Below are positions 7,560-15,706 of a stretch of 35,025 nt of DNA, in pieces; the first letter of the stretch is position 1; the number at the start of each line of letters is the position of its first letter. The stretch is from Bacillota bacterium (lineage in GTDB: Bacteria > Bacillota > Clostridia > Lachnospirales > Lachnospiraceae), in contig JAFADH010000058.1 of NCBI GenBank assembly GCA_023424995.1, positions 1 through 35,025 of the forward strand, read 5' to 3'. The notes under the pieces were generated by a model. That model saw only the letters and a program-made list of their open reading frames with translations. It searched no databases and was not told where the DNA came from. The translations under genes were made by a program, and so were the position numbers.

Positions 7560-10001
7560 ATGACGGTAAAACTAAGCGAGTACAACCAAAAAAGGAATTT
7601 TGAAAAGACCTTTGAACCGGAAGGCAATACGGAAGCTTCGGAAGAAGGCCTGAGATTTGTCGTCCAGCACCATATGGCCCGCAGAGACCACTACGACCTG
7701 CGCCTGGAATGGGAGGGAGTTCTTTTGAGCTGGGCGGTGCCCAGGGGTCCCTCCTATGATACTCATGACAAGAGGCTTGCCGTACAGGTAGAGGATCACC
7801 CGCTGGAATACAGGAACTTTGAAGGGACTATCCCCAAGGGGGAATACGGCGGCGGTGTGGTCATGCTCTGGGACGAAGGCTTCTGGGAACCCTATAACGA
7901 TGTGGAAGAAGGGCTCCTGAAAGGCGAGCTGAAATTTGTTCTGAAAGGACGAAGGCTGAAAGGAAAATGGGCCTTGGTCCGTTGGAAGGCAAAATCCGGC
8001 GAAACAAAGGATAACTGGCTGTTACTGAAGGAAAAAGACGAGTATGTCAAAGCCTCTGACGGAATATCCGAATATACCGCCAGTATCAGGACCGGACGCA
8101 CCATGGCGGAAATCGAAGGAGGGGAAGATGAAAAAATCACAAGGAACCCCTTCGGCAAAGCCGAGGTGCAGCTTGCCAAATTGGCTACTGCGGTCCCTGC
8201 GGGTGAGGATTGGCTCTATGAGCTGAAATACGACGGCTACAGGATCATGGCATTTGTGGAAGGCAACGGCGTCCGTCTGGTAACCAGGAACGGCAACGAT
8301 TATATAAAGAGATTTCATGACATTGCATCCTCTCTGACCGAGCTTGCCGCCGGAAGAGCGATGGTCCTGGACGGCGAAATAGTAATCACGGATGCATCGG
8401 GCAGGACGGACTTTCAGGCATTGCAGAACTATATGAAAAATCCCAAGGCAGGGAAGCTGACCTACATCGTCTTCGATCTCCTTGCACTGGATGGCATGGA
8501 TCTAAGAGGACACCGCCTGACTGACAGGAAAGCGGCGCTTGAGACTCTGATGCTGGATGCTCCGAAAAACCTTTATTACAGCCGCTATGTCAGAGGAAGC
8601 GGAAAGGAAAGCTTTGCTGCGGCCTGTGAGGCGGGCATGGAAGGGATCATCGGCAAAAAAGCCGATTCTGTCTACAGCGGAACAAGAAACGGTGACTGGA
8701 TCAAGCTGAAATGTGATAAAAGGCAGGAATTCGTCATCGGAGGCTATACGCTCTCCGACAAAAAAACAAACGGGGTAAGCTCGCTTCTCCTCGGTGTTTA
8801 TGAGGATGAGGAATTAGTCTATGCCGGACGTGCCGGTACCGGCATGAGCGAGGCGGATATGCAGATGCTGGAGGGGAAATTTAAGAACTTAAAGAGACCG
8901 GACCCCCCTTTCAAGCTTGCGCCGGAGTCCAGGCCCAAGGAAGAGATAACATGGCTTGAACCCGAACTGGTGGCAGAAATTAAATTCGCCGAATGGACCA
9001 AGGAGAATCTCTTAAGACAGGCAAGCTTCAAAGGCCTGAGGGCGGACAAGGCGCCCGGGGATATAAAAAGGGAAAAAGCGCAGGAGGAAGCACAGCCCCA
9101 ATCCGCCGGCAAGGAAGAGGAGAAACCAATGGAAGCAAATACAAGCAGCATTATTATCGAAGGAATTAAAATTACCAACCCGGACAAGGTGATATTCGAC
9201 GACCCCGTAACCACAAAGGAAGATGTGATTCGTTATTACGAAAAGGTTTCGGAGCGCATGCTGCCGTATGTGAACCGCAGGATCCTCAGCATTGTGCGCT
9301 GCCCCAGGGGAATATCACAGACCTGCTTCTATAAGAAGCATCCCGGTCCCGGCAGTAAGGGAGTTGTAACAATACCCATTACCACCGGCGGAGGAGAAAC
9401 GGATGATTACTTCTATATTGAGGACATCTCCGGGCTGATATCCGAAGCACAGATGGGCACGCTGGAATTTCATACCTGGGGAAGCCGTGCCGACGAGCTT
9501 GAAAGACCCGATATGATGGTATTTGACCTGGACCCGGATGAAGGAATGGATCTAAGCAGAGTACGCCAGGGCGCCCGGGATATCAAAAGCATGCTTGCCG
9601 AGCTTTCACTGGATTCATATCTTAAAACCAGCGGCGGCAAAGGGTACCATGTGGTCGTCCCTTTAAGACCAAGCGTATCCTGGGACACATTTCATGATTT
9701 TGCAAAGCGGGTTGCCGAGGTTATGGAGCAGAAGTGGCCGGACCGCTACACGAGCAATGTCAGAAAGGCAAAGCGTACGGATAAGATATTCATTGACTGG
9801 ATTCGAAACGGCAGAGGTGCCACAAGTATTGCCCCCTATTCCATAAGGGCAAGGAAAGGGGCCAGGGTATCCATGCCCATTACCTGGGAGGAGCTTGATA
9901 CGGTCGCTCCCGACGGCATCAGCATGGCGGATGCGCTTGTACGGATCGGCGGCAGCGACCCCTGGATAGATTTTTTCCGGAATGATCAAATGCTTAAATA
10001 A
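7560..10001 (+). CDS. ligD: LigD: 3'-phosphoesterase, ATP-dependent ligase and polymerase
   Basis: Multifunctional NHEJ enzyme of 813 aa. Domain order is phosphoesterase (about 25-165; candidate metal/catalytic residues H38, H44, D46, H80), then ATP-dependent ligase (about 195-495; adenylation motif ELKYDGYR with K223, motif DGEIV, motif EGIIGKK, DWIKLK), then a linker and a primase-like polymerase (about 530-813; metal motif DLDPDEG with D656 and D658, SGGKGYHVVVPL). This is the order seen in Pseudomonas LigD, unlike the polymerase-first mycobacterial form. Polymerase fills ends, phosphoesterase cleans 3' ends, ligase seals, with Ku loading the enzyme. The linker (about 497-525) is Lys/Glu/Gln-rich. 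Gene and neighbour ku look more G+C-rich by eye than the sigma and membrane genes upstream. Confidence 0.96.
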   Translation: MTVKLSEYNQKRNFEKTFEPEGNTEASEEGLRFVVQHHMARRDHYDLRLEWEGVLLSWAVPRGPSYDTHDKRLAVQVEDHPLEYRNFEGTIPKGEYGGGVVMLWDEGFWEPYNDVEEGLLKGELKFVLKGRRLKGKWALVRWKAKSGETKDNWLLLKEKDEYVKASDGISEYTASIRTGRTMAEIEGGEDEKITRNPFGKAEVQLAKLATAVPAGEDWLYELKYDGYRIMAFVEGNGVRLVTRNGNDYIKRFHDIASSLTELAAGRAMVLDGEIVITDASGRTDFQALQNYMKNPKAGKLTYIVFDLLALDGMDLRGHRLTDRKAALETLMLDAPKNLYYSRYVRGSGKESFAAACEAGMEGIIGKKADSVYSGTRNGDWIKLKCDKRQEFVIGGYTLSDKKTNGVSSLLLGVYEDEELVYAGRAGTGMSEADMQMLEGKFKNLKRPDPPFKLAPESRPKEEITWLEPELVAEIKFAEWTKENLLRQASFKGLRADKAPGDIKREKAQEEAQPQSAGKEEEKPMEANTSSIIIEGIKITNPDKVIFDDPVTTKEDVIRYYEKVSERMLPYVNRRILSIVRCPRGISQTCFYKKHPGPGSKGVVTIPITTGGGETDDYFYIEDISGLISEAQMGTLEFHTWGSRADELERPDMMVFDLDPDEGMDLSRVRQGARDIKSMLAELSLDSYLKTSGGKGYHVVVPLRPSVSWDTFHDFAKRVAEVMEQKWPDRYTSNVRKAKRTDKIFIDWIRNGRGATSIAPYSIRARKGARVSMPITWEELDTVAPDGISMADALVRIGGSDPWIDFFRNDQMLK
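9117..9131 (+). promoter_or_regulatory. internal ribosome binding site and ATG before the LigD polymerase domain
   Basis: GAGGAG at 9117-9122 stands 6 bases before an in-frame ATG (9129, codon 524), exactly in the interdomain linker. A product starting MEANTSSIIIEGIKITNPDK would be a free 290-residue polymerase domain, close in size to stand-alone LigD-type polymerases of other bacteria. Whether it is used is unknown; Lys/Glu-rich linkers can produce such motifs by chance. Confidence 0.4.
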
Positions 10002-10010
10002 GATAATACG

Positions 10011-10049
10011 CCAAAGGCAATAACAAAATAATGCACCAAAGGCAATAAC
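10011..10049. repeat. short direct repeat after ligD
   Basis: The 14-mer CCAAAGGCAATAAC occurs at 10011-10024 and again at 10036-10049, a 25-bp period, just after the ligD stop codon. Only two copies are present and no function is apparent. Confidence 0.6.
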
Positions 10050-10073
10050 GAATTGGCCTGCGGCAGAGAGCGG

Positions 10074-10104
10074 GAGGTTGCTTACGACGGCAATCTCTTT
10101 TCAT
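10074..10104 (+). terminator. rho-independent terminator of ku-ligD
   Basis: GAGGTTGC (10074-10081) pairs with GCAATCTC (10090-10097), with one G-U pair and an 8-base loop, and is followed by TTTTCATTT. It sits 70 bp after the ligD stop and fits the end of the NHEJ operon. Confidence 0.6.
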
Positions 10105-10166
10105 TTGTAATCTTTTCTGTTAGAATTATATTGCGGCATATGATTTAGAAATCCATGGAGGTACGG

Positions 10167-11129
10167 ATGAAAAAGGTACTTAAGACAATATCGGCTGTGC
10201 TTGTAATATTGATTGCACTGCTTACACTGTTAATCCTGATAAGCTGGATCAATCATAAAATACAGCTGGCAAAAGAGGATGAATTATTCAATGCTACAAT
10301 CGGCCGGACTGTGGAAGTTAACGGACATTTAATGAATGTATATTATGAAGGGGAAGGCGGCACAACACTGGTATTTATGTCCGGCGGCGGCACCAGTTCT
10401 CCTGTCCTTGATTTTAAATCACTTTATTCTTTGCTGAGTGATACATACCGCGTTGCGGTGGTTGAGAAAGCAGGTTATGGATTTAGTGAAATTGCGGATA
10501 TCCATAGGGATATTAATACCGTATTGTCGGAAACACGGCAGGCTCTTGCCCTTTCCGGTATTGAGGGACCTTATGTTCTTTGTCCGCATTCCATGTCGGG
10601 AATAGAAGCATTGTATTGGGCGCAGGTGTATCCGGAAGAAATTACGGCAATCATCGGCCTTGATATGGCGGTTCCGCAGGCATATGAAAATTATAGCATC
10701 AATACGGCGCTGGTACGGCTTGGCGCCTTTGCCGCGAATACCGGTATCACCAGATGGATACCGGGCCTTGCGGAAAGTGACGCGATCAGATACGGTACCC
10801 TGTCTGAAGGTGAAAAAGAACTGTACCGGACCATATTCTACCGCCGTACGGCAACGCAAACGATGATCGCTGAACTGAAGGAAATTAAAACAAACGCCCA
10901 AAAAGTGGCCATGGAAGGGGCACCCAATGTTCCCATCCTGTTGTTTTCATCAAACGGACAGGGAACGGGCTGGGAGGAAGAGCAATGGCAGGGCTTCCAA
11001 AAGGATTATATCCGGTCCGTTGCAGACGGTGCTTTAATAGAACTGGATTGCTCCCATTATGTGCACGATATTGAATATGGGAAAATAGCGGAAGCAATAA
11101 AAGGGTATCTGAAAAACTTGCGGCAGTAG
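10167..11129 (+). CDS. membrane-anchored alpha/beta hydrolase
   Basis: Probable esterase-like hydrolase. An N-terminal signal anchor (about residues 7-28, VLVILIALLTLLILISW) is followed by an alpha/beta-hydrolase fold with oxyanion stretch VFMSGGGTSS, nucleophile elbow PHSMSG (S142) and a C-terminal DCSHYVHD supplying the catalytic His (H297 or H300). The elbow has Pro in place of the first Gly of the usual GxSxG, as seen in some members of the fold. I start at the ATG at 10167, preceded by GGAGGT; an in-frame ATG at 10155 overlaps that site. The substrate is unknown. It is transcribed apart from ligD (terminator between) and 54 bp before the VOC gene. Confidence 0.8.
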   Translation: MKKVLKTISAVLVILIALLTLLILISWINHKIQLAKEDELFNATIGRTVEVNGHLMNVYYEGEGGTTLVFMSGGGTSSPVLDFKSLYSLLSDTYRVAVVEKAGYGFSEIADIHRDINTVLSETRQALALSGIEGPYVLCPHSMSGIEALYWAQVYPEEITAIIGLDMAVPQAYENYSINTALVRLGAFAANTGITRWIPGLAESDAIRYGTLSEGEKELYRTIFYRRTATQTMIAELKEIKTNAQKVAMEGAPNVPILLFSSNGQGTGWEEEQWQGFQKDYIRSVADGALIELDCSHYVHDIEYGKIAEAIKGYLKNLRQ

Positions 11130-11183
11130 CACAAAGAGCGTTATGAACGAAGCAATAACAGATATGATCAGGAGGTTGACATT

Positions 11184-12083
11184 ATGCAGAAAATAGTTCC
11201 CCATCTATGGTATGACAAAGAAGCTGTTGAGGCGGCGCAATGGTATGTAAAGCTTTTTGAGGATTCAAGGATCATCAGCATCAGTACAATTTATGACACT
11301 CCGTCGGGTAATACGGAAATCGTTGATTTTGAACTTGCCGGTATGAGATTTTCTGCCATCAGCGCAGGTCCTTATTTTACGTTCAATCCATCGGTTTCCT
11401 TGATGGTAGCTTGCAGTACTCCGGAAGAAGTAGACAGACTGTATGAGGATTTGTCTGCGGGCGGGACGGAGCTTATGCCCCTGGGAGAGTATCCCTTCAG
11501 CAGACGATATGTCTGGCTTCAGGACAGATACGGCCTCAGCTGGCAGCTCATGCTGGCTGAGAATCCGGAAGAGCATCAGAGAATAAGGCTGAGTCTGCTG
11601 TTTGGAGGGGAGGTATGCGGTAAAGCGGAAGAAGCCCTGGATTATTATCATTCTGTTTTTAAAGAATCCGGTAAGGGCTATGTAAACCGTTATCAGGAGG
11701 GAGAGTCTGCAGACAGCAGGGCAAGGATCAACTACGGCGAGTTGAATATTCAGGGAAATCAGATTGTCCTTATGGATCATGGCTATGGAGAGGAGGTTGC
11801 TTTTAATGAAGCATTTTCTATCATGGTGCTTTGTGAAGACCAGGCAGAAATCGATTATTTCTGGGATAAGCTTTCCTTCGTTCCGGAGGCTGAGCAATGC
11901 GGTTGGGTTAAAGATCAATTTGGCTTATCCTGGCAGATCGTACCCAAGAACTTAAACGACGCTCTGGCAAACGGGACCAGGGAGGAAGTAAAAGGGATCA
12001 CGGAAGCATTTTTGAAAATGAAGAAGTTTAATATAGCCGCCCTGGAACAGGCCTGGCCGGCTTATAAAGACTTTGATAAGTAA
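11184..12083 (+). CDS. two-domain PhnB-like VOC family protein
   Basis: Tandem vicinal-oxygen-chelate fold protein of the PhnB/3-dmu-9_3-mt type, 299 aa. The first unit spans about 1-128 (QKIVPHLWYD ... WLQDRYGLSWQLML) and the second about 133-260 (RIRLSLLFGGEVCGKAEEAL ... WVKDQFGLSWQIVP). The repeated D[RQ]YGLSWQ/DQFGLSWQ ends show that the halves are duplicates. Each half keeps a W/H-rich beginning and an acidic position used for metal binding in the fold, but the family is functionally diverse and I do not assign a reaction. Ribosome binding site AGGAGG is at 11170-11175. The uracil-DNA-glycosylase-like gene follows 16 bp after its stop. Confidence 0.85.
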   Translation: MQKIVPHLWYDKEAVEAAQWYVKLFEDSRIISISTIYDTPSGNTEIVDFELAGMRFSAISAGPYFTFNPSVSLMVACSTPEEVDRLYEDLSAGGTELMPLGEYPFSRRYVWLQDRYGLSWQLMLAENPEEHQRIRLSLLFGGEVCGKAEEALDYYHSVFKESGKGYVNRYQEGESADSRARINYGELNIQGNQIVLMDHGYGEEVAFNEAFSIMVLCEDQAEIDYFWDKLSFVPEAEQCGWVKDQFGLSWQIVPKNLNDALANGTREEVKGITEAFLKMKKFNIAALEQAWPAYKDFDK

Positions 12084-12099
12084 TCAATCAGGAGAAAAG

Positions 12100-12714
12100 A
12101 TGAAGCGAATGGACGGGAAGAATTATGGCAGAGCCGGACTTGCCGATCTGCATGGCCGGATATTGCAATGCCGGTTATGTAAGGATATCTTCGGATATGA
12201 ACCAAATCCCATTGTACTGGGTAATTATAATGCCAAAATCATGCAGATCAGCCAGGCACCGTCGAAAAGCGTGCATGAGACGGGGAAGCCGTTCAATGAT
12301 GTCAGCGGAAAAAAGCTTCGCGGGGAGTGGTATCAAATACGGGATGAGGATTTTTATGATGCCGGTAATTTCTATATTACGTCAATGGCGCATTGTTATC
12401 CCGGAAAGCTGCCGGGAGGAGGAGACCGCCGTCCCCCCGGCATCTGTTCAAAACAATGGCTTCTTAAGGAAATGGAACTTATTGATAATGAGATTTATAT
12501 TATAATCGGCGGAATTGCAGCAGAATTTTTCTTTCCGGGAGAGAAAATAACATCACTGGCTTTTGAGGACAGGCAAATTAACGGAAAACCTTCCTATATA
12601 CTGCCTCATCCCTCACCGTTAAATGTGAAGTGGTTCAAAGATTATCCCCAATTTGAAGAAAAAAGGATTGTGCAGATACGGAAAACAGTCCATAGGGTAT
12701 TAGGCTTAACTTAA
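12100..12714 (+). CDS. uracil-DNA glycosylase family protein with Cys4 cluster motif
   Basis: Uracil-DNA-glycosylase superfamily, 204 aa. The four cysteines expected to hold a 4Fe-4S cluster as in family 4 enzymes are visible: C24 and C27 (CRLC), C99 (AHCYPG) and C116 (GICSKQW). The motif 1 region reads ISQAPSKSVHETGKPF, where active enzymes usually have GEAPG...GxPF, and motif 2 reads LPHPSPLN with H170. Base-excision repair of uracil or another deaminated base is likely, but the altered motif 1 (Ser-Gln-Ala-Pro-Ser) leaves specificity open. Start is the ATG at 12100 after CAGGAG (12089-12094); an in-frame TTG at 12073 would overlap the VOC gene. It probably shares a transcript with the VOC gene. 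Confidence 0.85.
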   Translation: MKRMDGKNYGRAGLADLHGRILQCRLCKDIFGYEPNPIVLGNYNAKIMQISQAPSKSVHETGKPFNDVSGKKLRGEWYQIRDEDFYDAGNFYITSMAHCYPGKLPGGGDRRPPGICSKQWLLKEMELIDNEIYIIIGGIAAEFFFPGEKITSLAFEDRQINGKPSYILPHPSPLNVKWFKDYPQFEEKRIVQIRKTVHRVLGLT

Positions 12715-12738
12715 TTAACAGAATATGGAGGAGCGTAC

Positions 12739-12767
12739 TTGACAAAAGCCATAAATGGATATAACAT
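12739..12767 (+). promoter_or_regulatory. sigma-A-type promoter for the DUF4395 gene
   Basis: A perfect -35 TTGACA (12739-12744) is followed after 17 bp by TAACAT (12762-12767), a 4/6 match to the -10 box; TATAAC at 12760 is an alternative. The start codon of the next gene is about 40 bp downstream. Confidence 0.55.
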
Positions 12768-12805
12768 ATATGTATAGTATATTATATGTGAAAGAGGGAT
12801 GCATT

Positions 12806-13291
12806 ATGGCTATCAATTTTTCTTGTCCGATTTCCGGAGAACAGCGTGATAATACTACGGTACGTGTCGTGGCGGGTTTTGTCTTCGCAATAGCCGGGCT
12901 GGCCTTATTGACGGCATGGCTTTTCTCGGTCCGGATAGCAGCTGTTATCACAGGGAGCTTAGCGCTTGACTTTATTATCCGGGCATTTGCCAGACCCAGA
13001 TACAGTCCGTTGGCAGCTTTGTCAAGAGGAATCGCCTCTGGTTTCAATCTCCCGAGGAAAATGGTTGACAGCGCTCCAAAAGTGTTCGCAGCGCGGATCG
13101 GTGTAATTTTCACTGTGACTGCTACCGTTCTATATGCGGGAAACCTCCTCTATGGGGGCAGTGCGGTTTTGGTCATTCTATTGCTATGTGCCGCATTAGA
13201 GTCTCTTTTCAGCTTTTGCCTGGGCTGCCGGATGTATTCATTGCTGCCGAAGAAATTGGGAAATGTATTATCACGGGAATTTGTTAAATGA
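12806..13291 (+). CDS. DUF4395 membrane protein
   Basis: Small membrane protein, 161 aa, that resembles the DUF4395 family. The N-terminal FSCPIS segment with C7 and the late FCLGCRMY cysteine pair are the family's conserved cysteines. About four hydrophobic segments lie between (around 20-60 and 95-140). DUF4395 proteins are sometimes found with sulfurtransferase or thioredoxin-like functions, so a redox or sulfur role is possible but unproven. I choose the ATG at 12806 because it follows AGAGGG at a good distance and begins at the conserved region; an in-frame ATG at 12755 lies upstream of it and would overlap the promoter. Confidence 0.75.
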   Translation: MAINFSCPISGEQRDNTTVRVVAGFVFAIAGLALLTAWLFSVRIAAVITGSLALDFIIRAFARPRYSPLAALSRGIASGFNLPRKMVDSAPKVFAARIGVIFTVTATVLYAGNLLYGGSAVLVILLLCAALESLFSFCLGCRMYSLLPKKLGNVLSREFVK

Positions 13292-13719
13292 TAGAGGATA
13301 TTCTTTATAATGAGCGGGTGTATATTCTGATGAAGATACCCCGCTTATATATATAAGGAGGCTTTCAACGGCTGACAAAGCAGTAAAAAACGGATAAGAT
13401 TTATTGAATCGGGATGGAATATTTCAGCATAGAAGATTTTTGCAGTAATTACGGTTGAAACATATGTTCGCATATGATAAACTGTTTTTAAGGAACAAAA
13501 TAATGCAAATTAATGTTGCAGAATAAAAATTAATGTAGAATGAAAATTAATGTAGAATGAAAATTAAAAAGCAGAACACCCATGCCGCAGAGATAATGAT
13601 GAAACAGCAGCTGCGGAATACAGCATGAGAATTAAATTCATTATATAACCATGACAATAACTATGACAAGGAGTTGTCAGGTCAATTATAATGGCATAAA
13701 ACGAATGGAGGAACTGATT
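13292..13719. other. 428-bp AT-rich intergenic region
   Basis: No gene was found. Just after the DUF4395 stop an imperfect stem (AGCGGG at 13313-13318 with CCCGCT at 13340-13345) could end transcription, though no T-run follows. A small perfect hairpin CATATG-TTCG-CATATG lies at 13461-13476. A 17-bp tandem repeat (13526-13567) is listed separately. The TagA ribosome binding site (GGAGG at 13707-13711) closes the region. Confidence 0.55.
13526..13567. repeat. 17-bp AT-rich tandem repeat
   Basis: The unit AAAATTAATGTAGAATG occurs twice without change (13526-13542, 13543-13559) with a third partial copy (13560-13567) and a diverged copy just upstream (CAAATTAATGTTGCAGAAT, about 13505-13523). 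Probably slippage-derived. Confidence 0.75.
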
Positions 13720-14280
13720 ATGAGTATATGCCTGTGGGCTGCCGGGAATCAGATAATGCAGCAGTATCATGACAATGAGTGGTGTGTGCCAAGCCATGAA
13801 GATTCCTATATTTTTGAAATGCTTATCCTGGAGGGGGCACAGGCAGGGCTTTCCTGGAATACCATACTTTCCAAACGGGAGGAATATAAAAAGGCCTTTC
13901 ATGATTTTGATATTGCTTACTGCTCAAAGCTGACGGATGAAGATATGGATACCATCAAGGACAAATACGGTGTTATCAAAAACCGGTCAAAGCTTTATTC
14001 TGTCAGAAGCAATGCCGTTGCGGCAGCCAAACTGCAGACGGAATACGGGAGCTTTTCAAATTATCTGTGGGGTTTTGTGGATGATAAGCCGGTGATAAAC
14101 AGCTGGGAATCCGAGGGGCAGGTCCCGGCCCGGACGGTATTGTCGGAGCGTATCAGTAATGATCTGAAGAAAAGGGGCTTCAAATTTGTGGGACCGGTTA
14201 TCATATACTCCTTTATGCAGGCAATCGGTATGGTTGACGATCATATAGCAACATGTCCATACCATTCCGGAAGAAGGTAA
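13720..14280 (+). CDS. tagA: DNA-3-methyladenine glycosylase I
   Basis: Base-excision enzyme that removes 3-methyladenine. With the ATG at 13720 as start (after GGAGG at 13707-13711) the protein is 186 aa, and the residues known from E. coli Tag fall at the same numbers: zinc ligands C4, H17, H175 and C179, and active-site E38 and W46. The conserved YHDNEW, LEGAQAGLSW and KRGFKFVGP stretches are present. NEWCVP replaces the usual NEWGVP, a mild oddity. An in-frame ATG at 13651 gives a 23-residue extension with no family match. It stands alone, far from alkA-ogt, so the window carries both type I and type II methyladenine glycosylases. Confidence 0.94.
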   Translation: MSICLWAAGNQIMQQYHDNEWCVPSHEDSYIFEMLILEGAQAGLSWNTILSKREEYKKAFHDFDIAYCSKLTDEDMDTIKDKYGVIKNRSKLYSVRSNAVAAAKLQTEYGSFSNYLWGFVDDKPVINSWESEGQVPARTVLSERISNDLKKRGFKFVGPVIIYSFMQAIGMVDDHIATCPYHSGRR

Positions 14281-14308
14281 TTGTATTATATGGGCAGGAT
14301 AAACAGCT

Positions 14309-14506
14309 ATGTTTGCAATAATGATGCAGGGCTGTTATAATTGCGCACAGCATGCTTCCGGCTATTTATCATATATTAAGGACCTTCAGTCGTATCAAGA
14401 TCTAAGAAATAATTATTACACAGGCTTGAATACAGAAAAGCTTCGGAAAAGAAATATAAAGTCATTAGAAATTCTTGGGTTTCAAGTGATCTTGATTTTC
14501 AAGTGA
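14309..14506 (+). pseudogene. possible transposase C-terminal remnant
   Basis: A 65-codon frame ends in YYTGLNTEKLRKRNIKSLEI then LGFQVIL. This basic ...LN..(K/R)L..(K/R)....LE.LG..V.L pattern resembles tails I associate with some transposases, but I cannot name the family. There is no ribosome binding site, no upstream domain and no visible terminal inverted repeat. It could equally be a chance frame. Confidence 0.25.
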
Positions 14507-14539
14507 TACTGCAATAGATTCAGGTTAGTATCAGTGAAG

Positions 14540-14567
14540 AGAAAAGCCCGCCGAAAGTTCGGCAGGC
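14540..14567 (-). terminator. rho-independent terminator, minus strand
   Basis: Read on the minus strand, GCCTGCCGA pairs with TCGGCGGGC around a 4-base loop (arms 14559-14567 and 14546-14554, one G-U pair) and is followed by TTTTCTCTT. It is a strong hairpin that ends leftward transcription from the carbamate kinase gene and the remnant between them. Confidence 0.75.
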
Positions 14568-14579
14568 TCATTTGTGACG

Positions 14580-14715
14580 TCATTTAAAGGTACCGTCGAG
14601 GTACGCTTTCAGGACAGCTTCAAGAATAATATAGCAGAATAACTTCCGGTACATCATATTTTTTGTGTACATATTCTAACGGGTATTGATAATATATACT
14701 TTGCTGCTCATTATT
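14580..14715 (-). pseudogene. frameshifted gene tail between carbamate kinase and terminator
   Basis: On the minus strand two frames join by one shift. The first reads YPLEYVHKKYDVPEVILLYY, then stops at a TGA; the next frame continues as ILEAVLKAYLDGTFK and ends at the TGA at 14580-14582, directly before the terminator hairpin. A protein-like tail that ends just before a terminator suggests the decayed end of a former gene downstream of carbamate kinase. I do not recognise the family, and the reading may be coincidental. Confidence 0.3.
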
Positions 14716-14728
14716 GGAGCGTCCCGTG

Positions 14729-15661
14729 TCAGGGAGTGATGACCGTGCCGTTCAGTCCCATAAGGCATTGGCGGGCATTGTCCATATGACCGATAATGGC
14801 TTTACGGCCTTCTTTCTTTGATACAAAATTAATGCTTGCATCAATCTTGGGAAGCATGGAGGTGACGGGAAATTGACCTTCTGCACTGTATTTCTGTGCA
14901 TCAGCCACAGATAATGAATCCAGGGGCTGCTCGTTGTCAGTCCCAAAATCCAGGGCTACCTTCTTTACTCCCGTTAAGAACAATAAAATGTCGGCATCCA
15001 GCATATCGGCAAGCTTTTCACTGGCCAGATCCTTTTCAATCACCGCGCTTGCTCCCTGAAGGACCGTTCCCTGCTCCAAAACCGGTATACCGCCTCCGCC
15101 GCAGGCTATGACAAGCTGATCGGCTTCTACGAGTGCCTTGATAGCGTCGATTTCATAAATATCAATGGGCTTCGGCGATGCGACGATCCGCCGGTAACCG
15201 CCGTTTTCTTCGGTTACGTAATTTCCCTTTCGTATCTCTTCATCGGCTTCCTCTTTGGTCATAAGGCGGCCGATGACTTTGGTGGGATGATGGAACGCAG
15301 GGTCAAAGGTATCCACACGCACCTGTGTTATGATGGTGGATACCGTCTTGAATATGCCGCGGTCCAAGAGCACCGTTCTTATTGCATTCTGTAAATCATA
15401 TCCGATATATCCCTGGCTTAACGCACCGCAGACCGACATGGGAGCTACGGCATAAGCATTGTCCAAACGGCTGAATTCGGTCATTGCCCTGTGAAGCATT
15501 CCAATCTGGGGACCGTTGCTGTGGGTGATAATGACCTTATATTTGTCCTCTACCAGATCGGCAATTGCGTATGCCGCATGGATGATTGATTTTTTCTGTT
15601 CAGGAAAGCTTGTTCCGAATGCGTTTCTTCCTAAGGCAACTACGATAGTTTTCTTCTTCAT
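14729..15661 (-). CDS. arcC: carbamate kinase
   Basis: Amino-acid-kinase fold enzyme that makes ATP from carbamoyl phosphate, or the reverse. The motifs KVIITHSNGPQIG, ACGGGGIPV, LFLTGVKKVAL and GQFPVTSMLPKIDASINFV are in the order of ArcC proteins, and 310 aa is the usual length. The N-terminal nucleotide loop reads ALGRNAFG where ArcC normally has ALGGNAL; the Gly-to-Arg change at residue 12 is unusual and could affect phosphate binding. No arginine deiminase, ornithine carbamoyltransferase or purine-degradation genes are adjacent, so the substrate source is not shown. Ribosome binding site TGGAG lies just upstream, and a promoter with a palindrome is listed at 15707-15746. Confidence 0.9.
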   Translation of the reverse strand: MKKKTIVVALGRNAFGTSFPEQKKSIIHAAYAIADLVEDKYKVIITHSNGPQIGMLHRAMTEFSRLDNAYAVAPMSVCGALSQGYIGYDLQNAIRTVLLDRGIFKTVSTIITQVRVDTFDPAFHHPTKVIGRLMTKEEADEEIRKGNYVTEENGGYRRIVASPKPIDIYEIDAIKALVEADQLVIACGGGGIPVLEQGTVLQGASAVIEKDLASEKLADMLDADILLFLTGVKKVALDFGTDNEQPLDSLSVADAQKYSAEGQFPVTSMLPKIDASINFVSKKEGRKAIIGHMDNARQCLMGLNGTVITP

Positions 15662-15706
15662 TTAATAATCTCCATTTCATCTATTTGATATGACCATAGC
15701 TTGATT

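Noticed and set aside
13292..13350. Stem after the DUF4395 gene as a terminator
   Set aside because: Arms are imperfect and not followed by a T-run; mentioned only within the intergenic entry.
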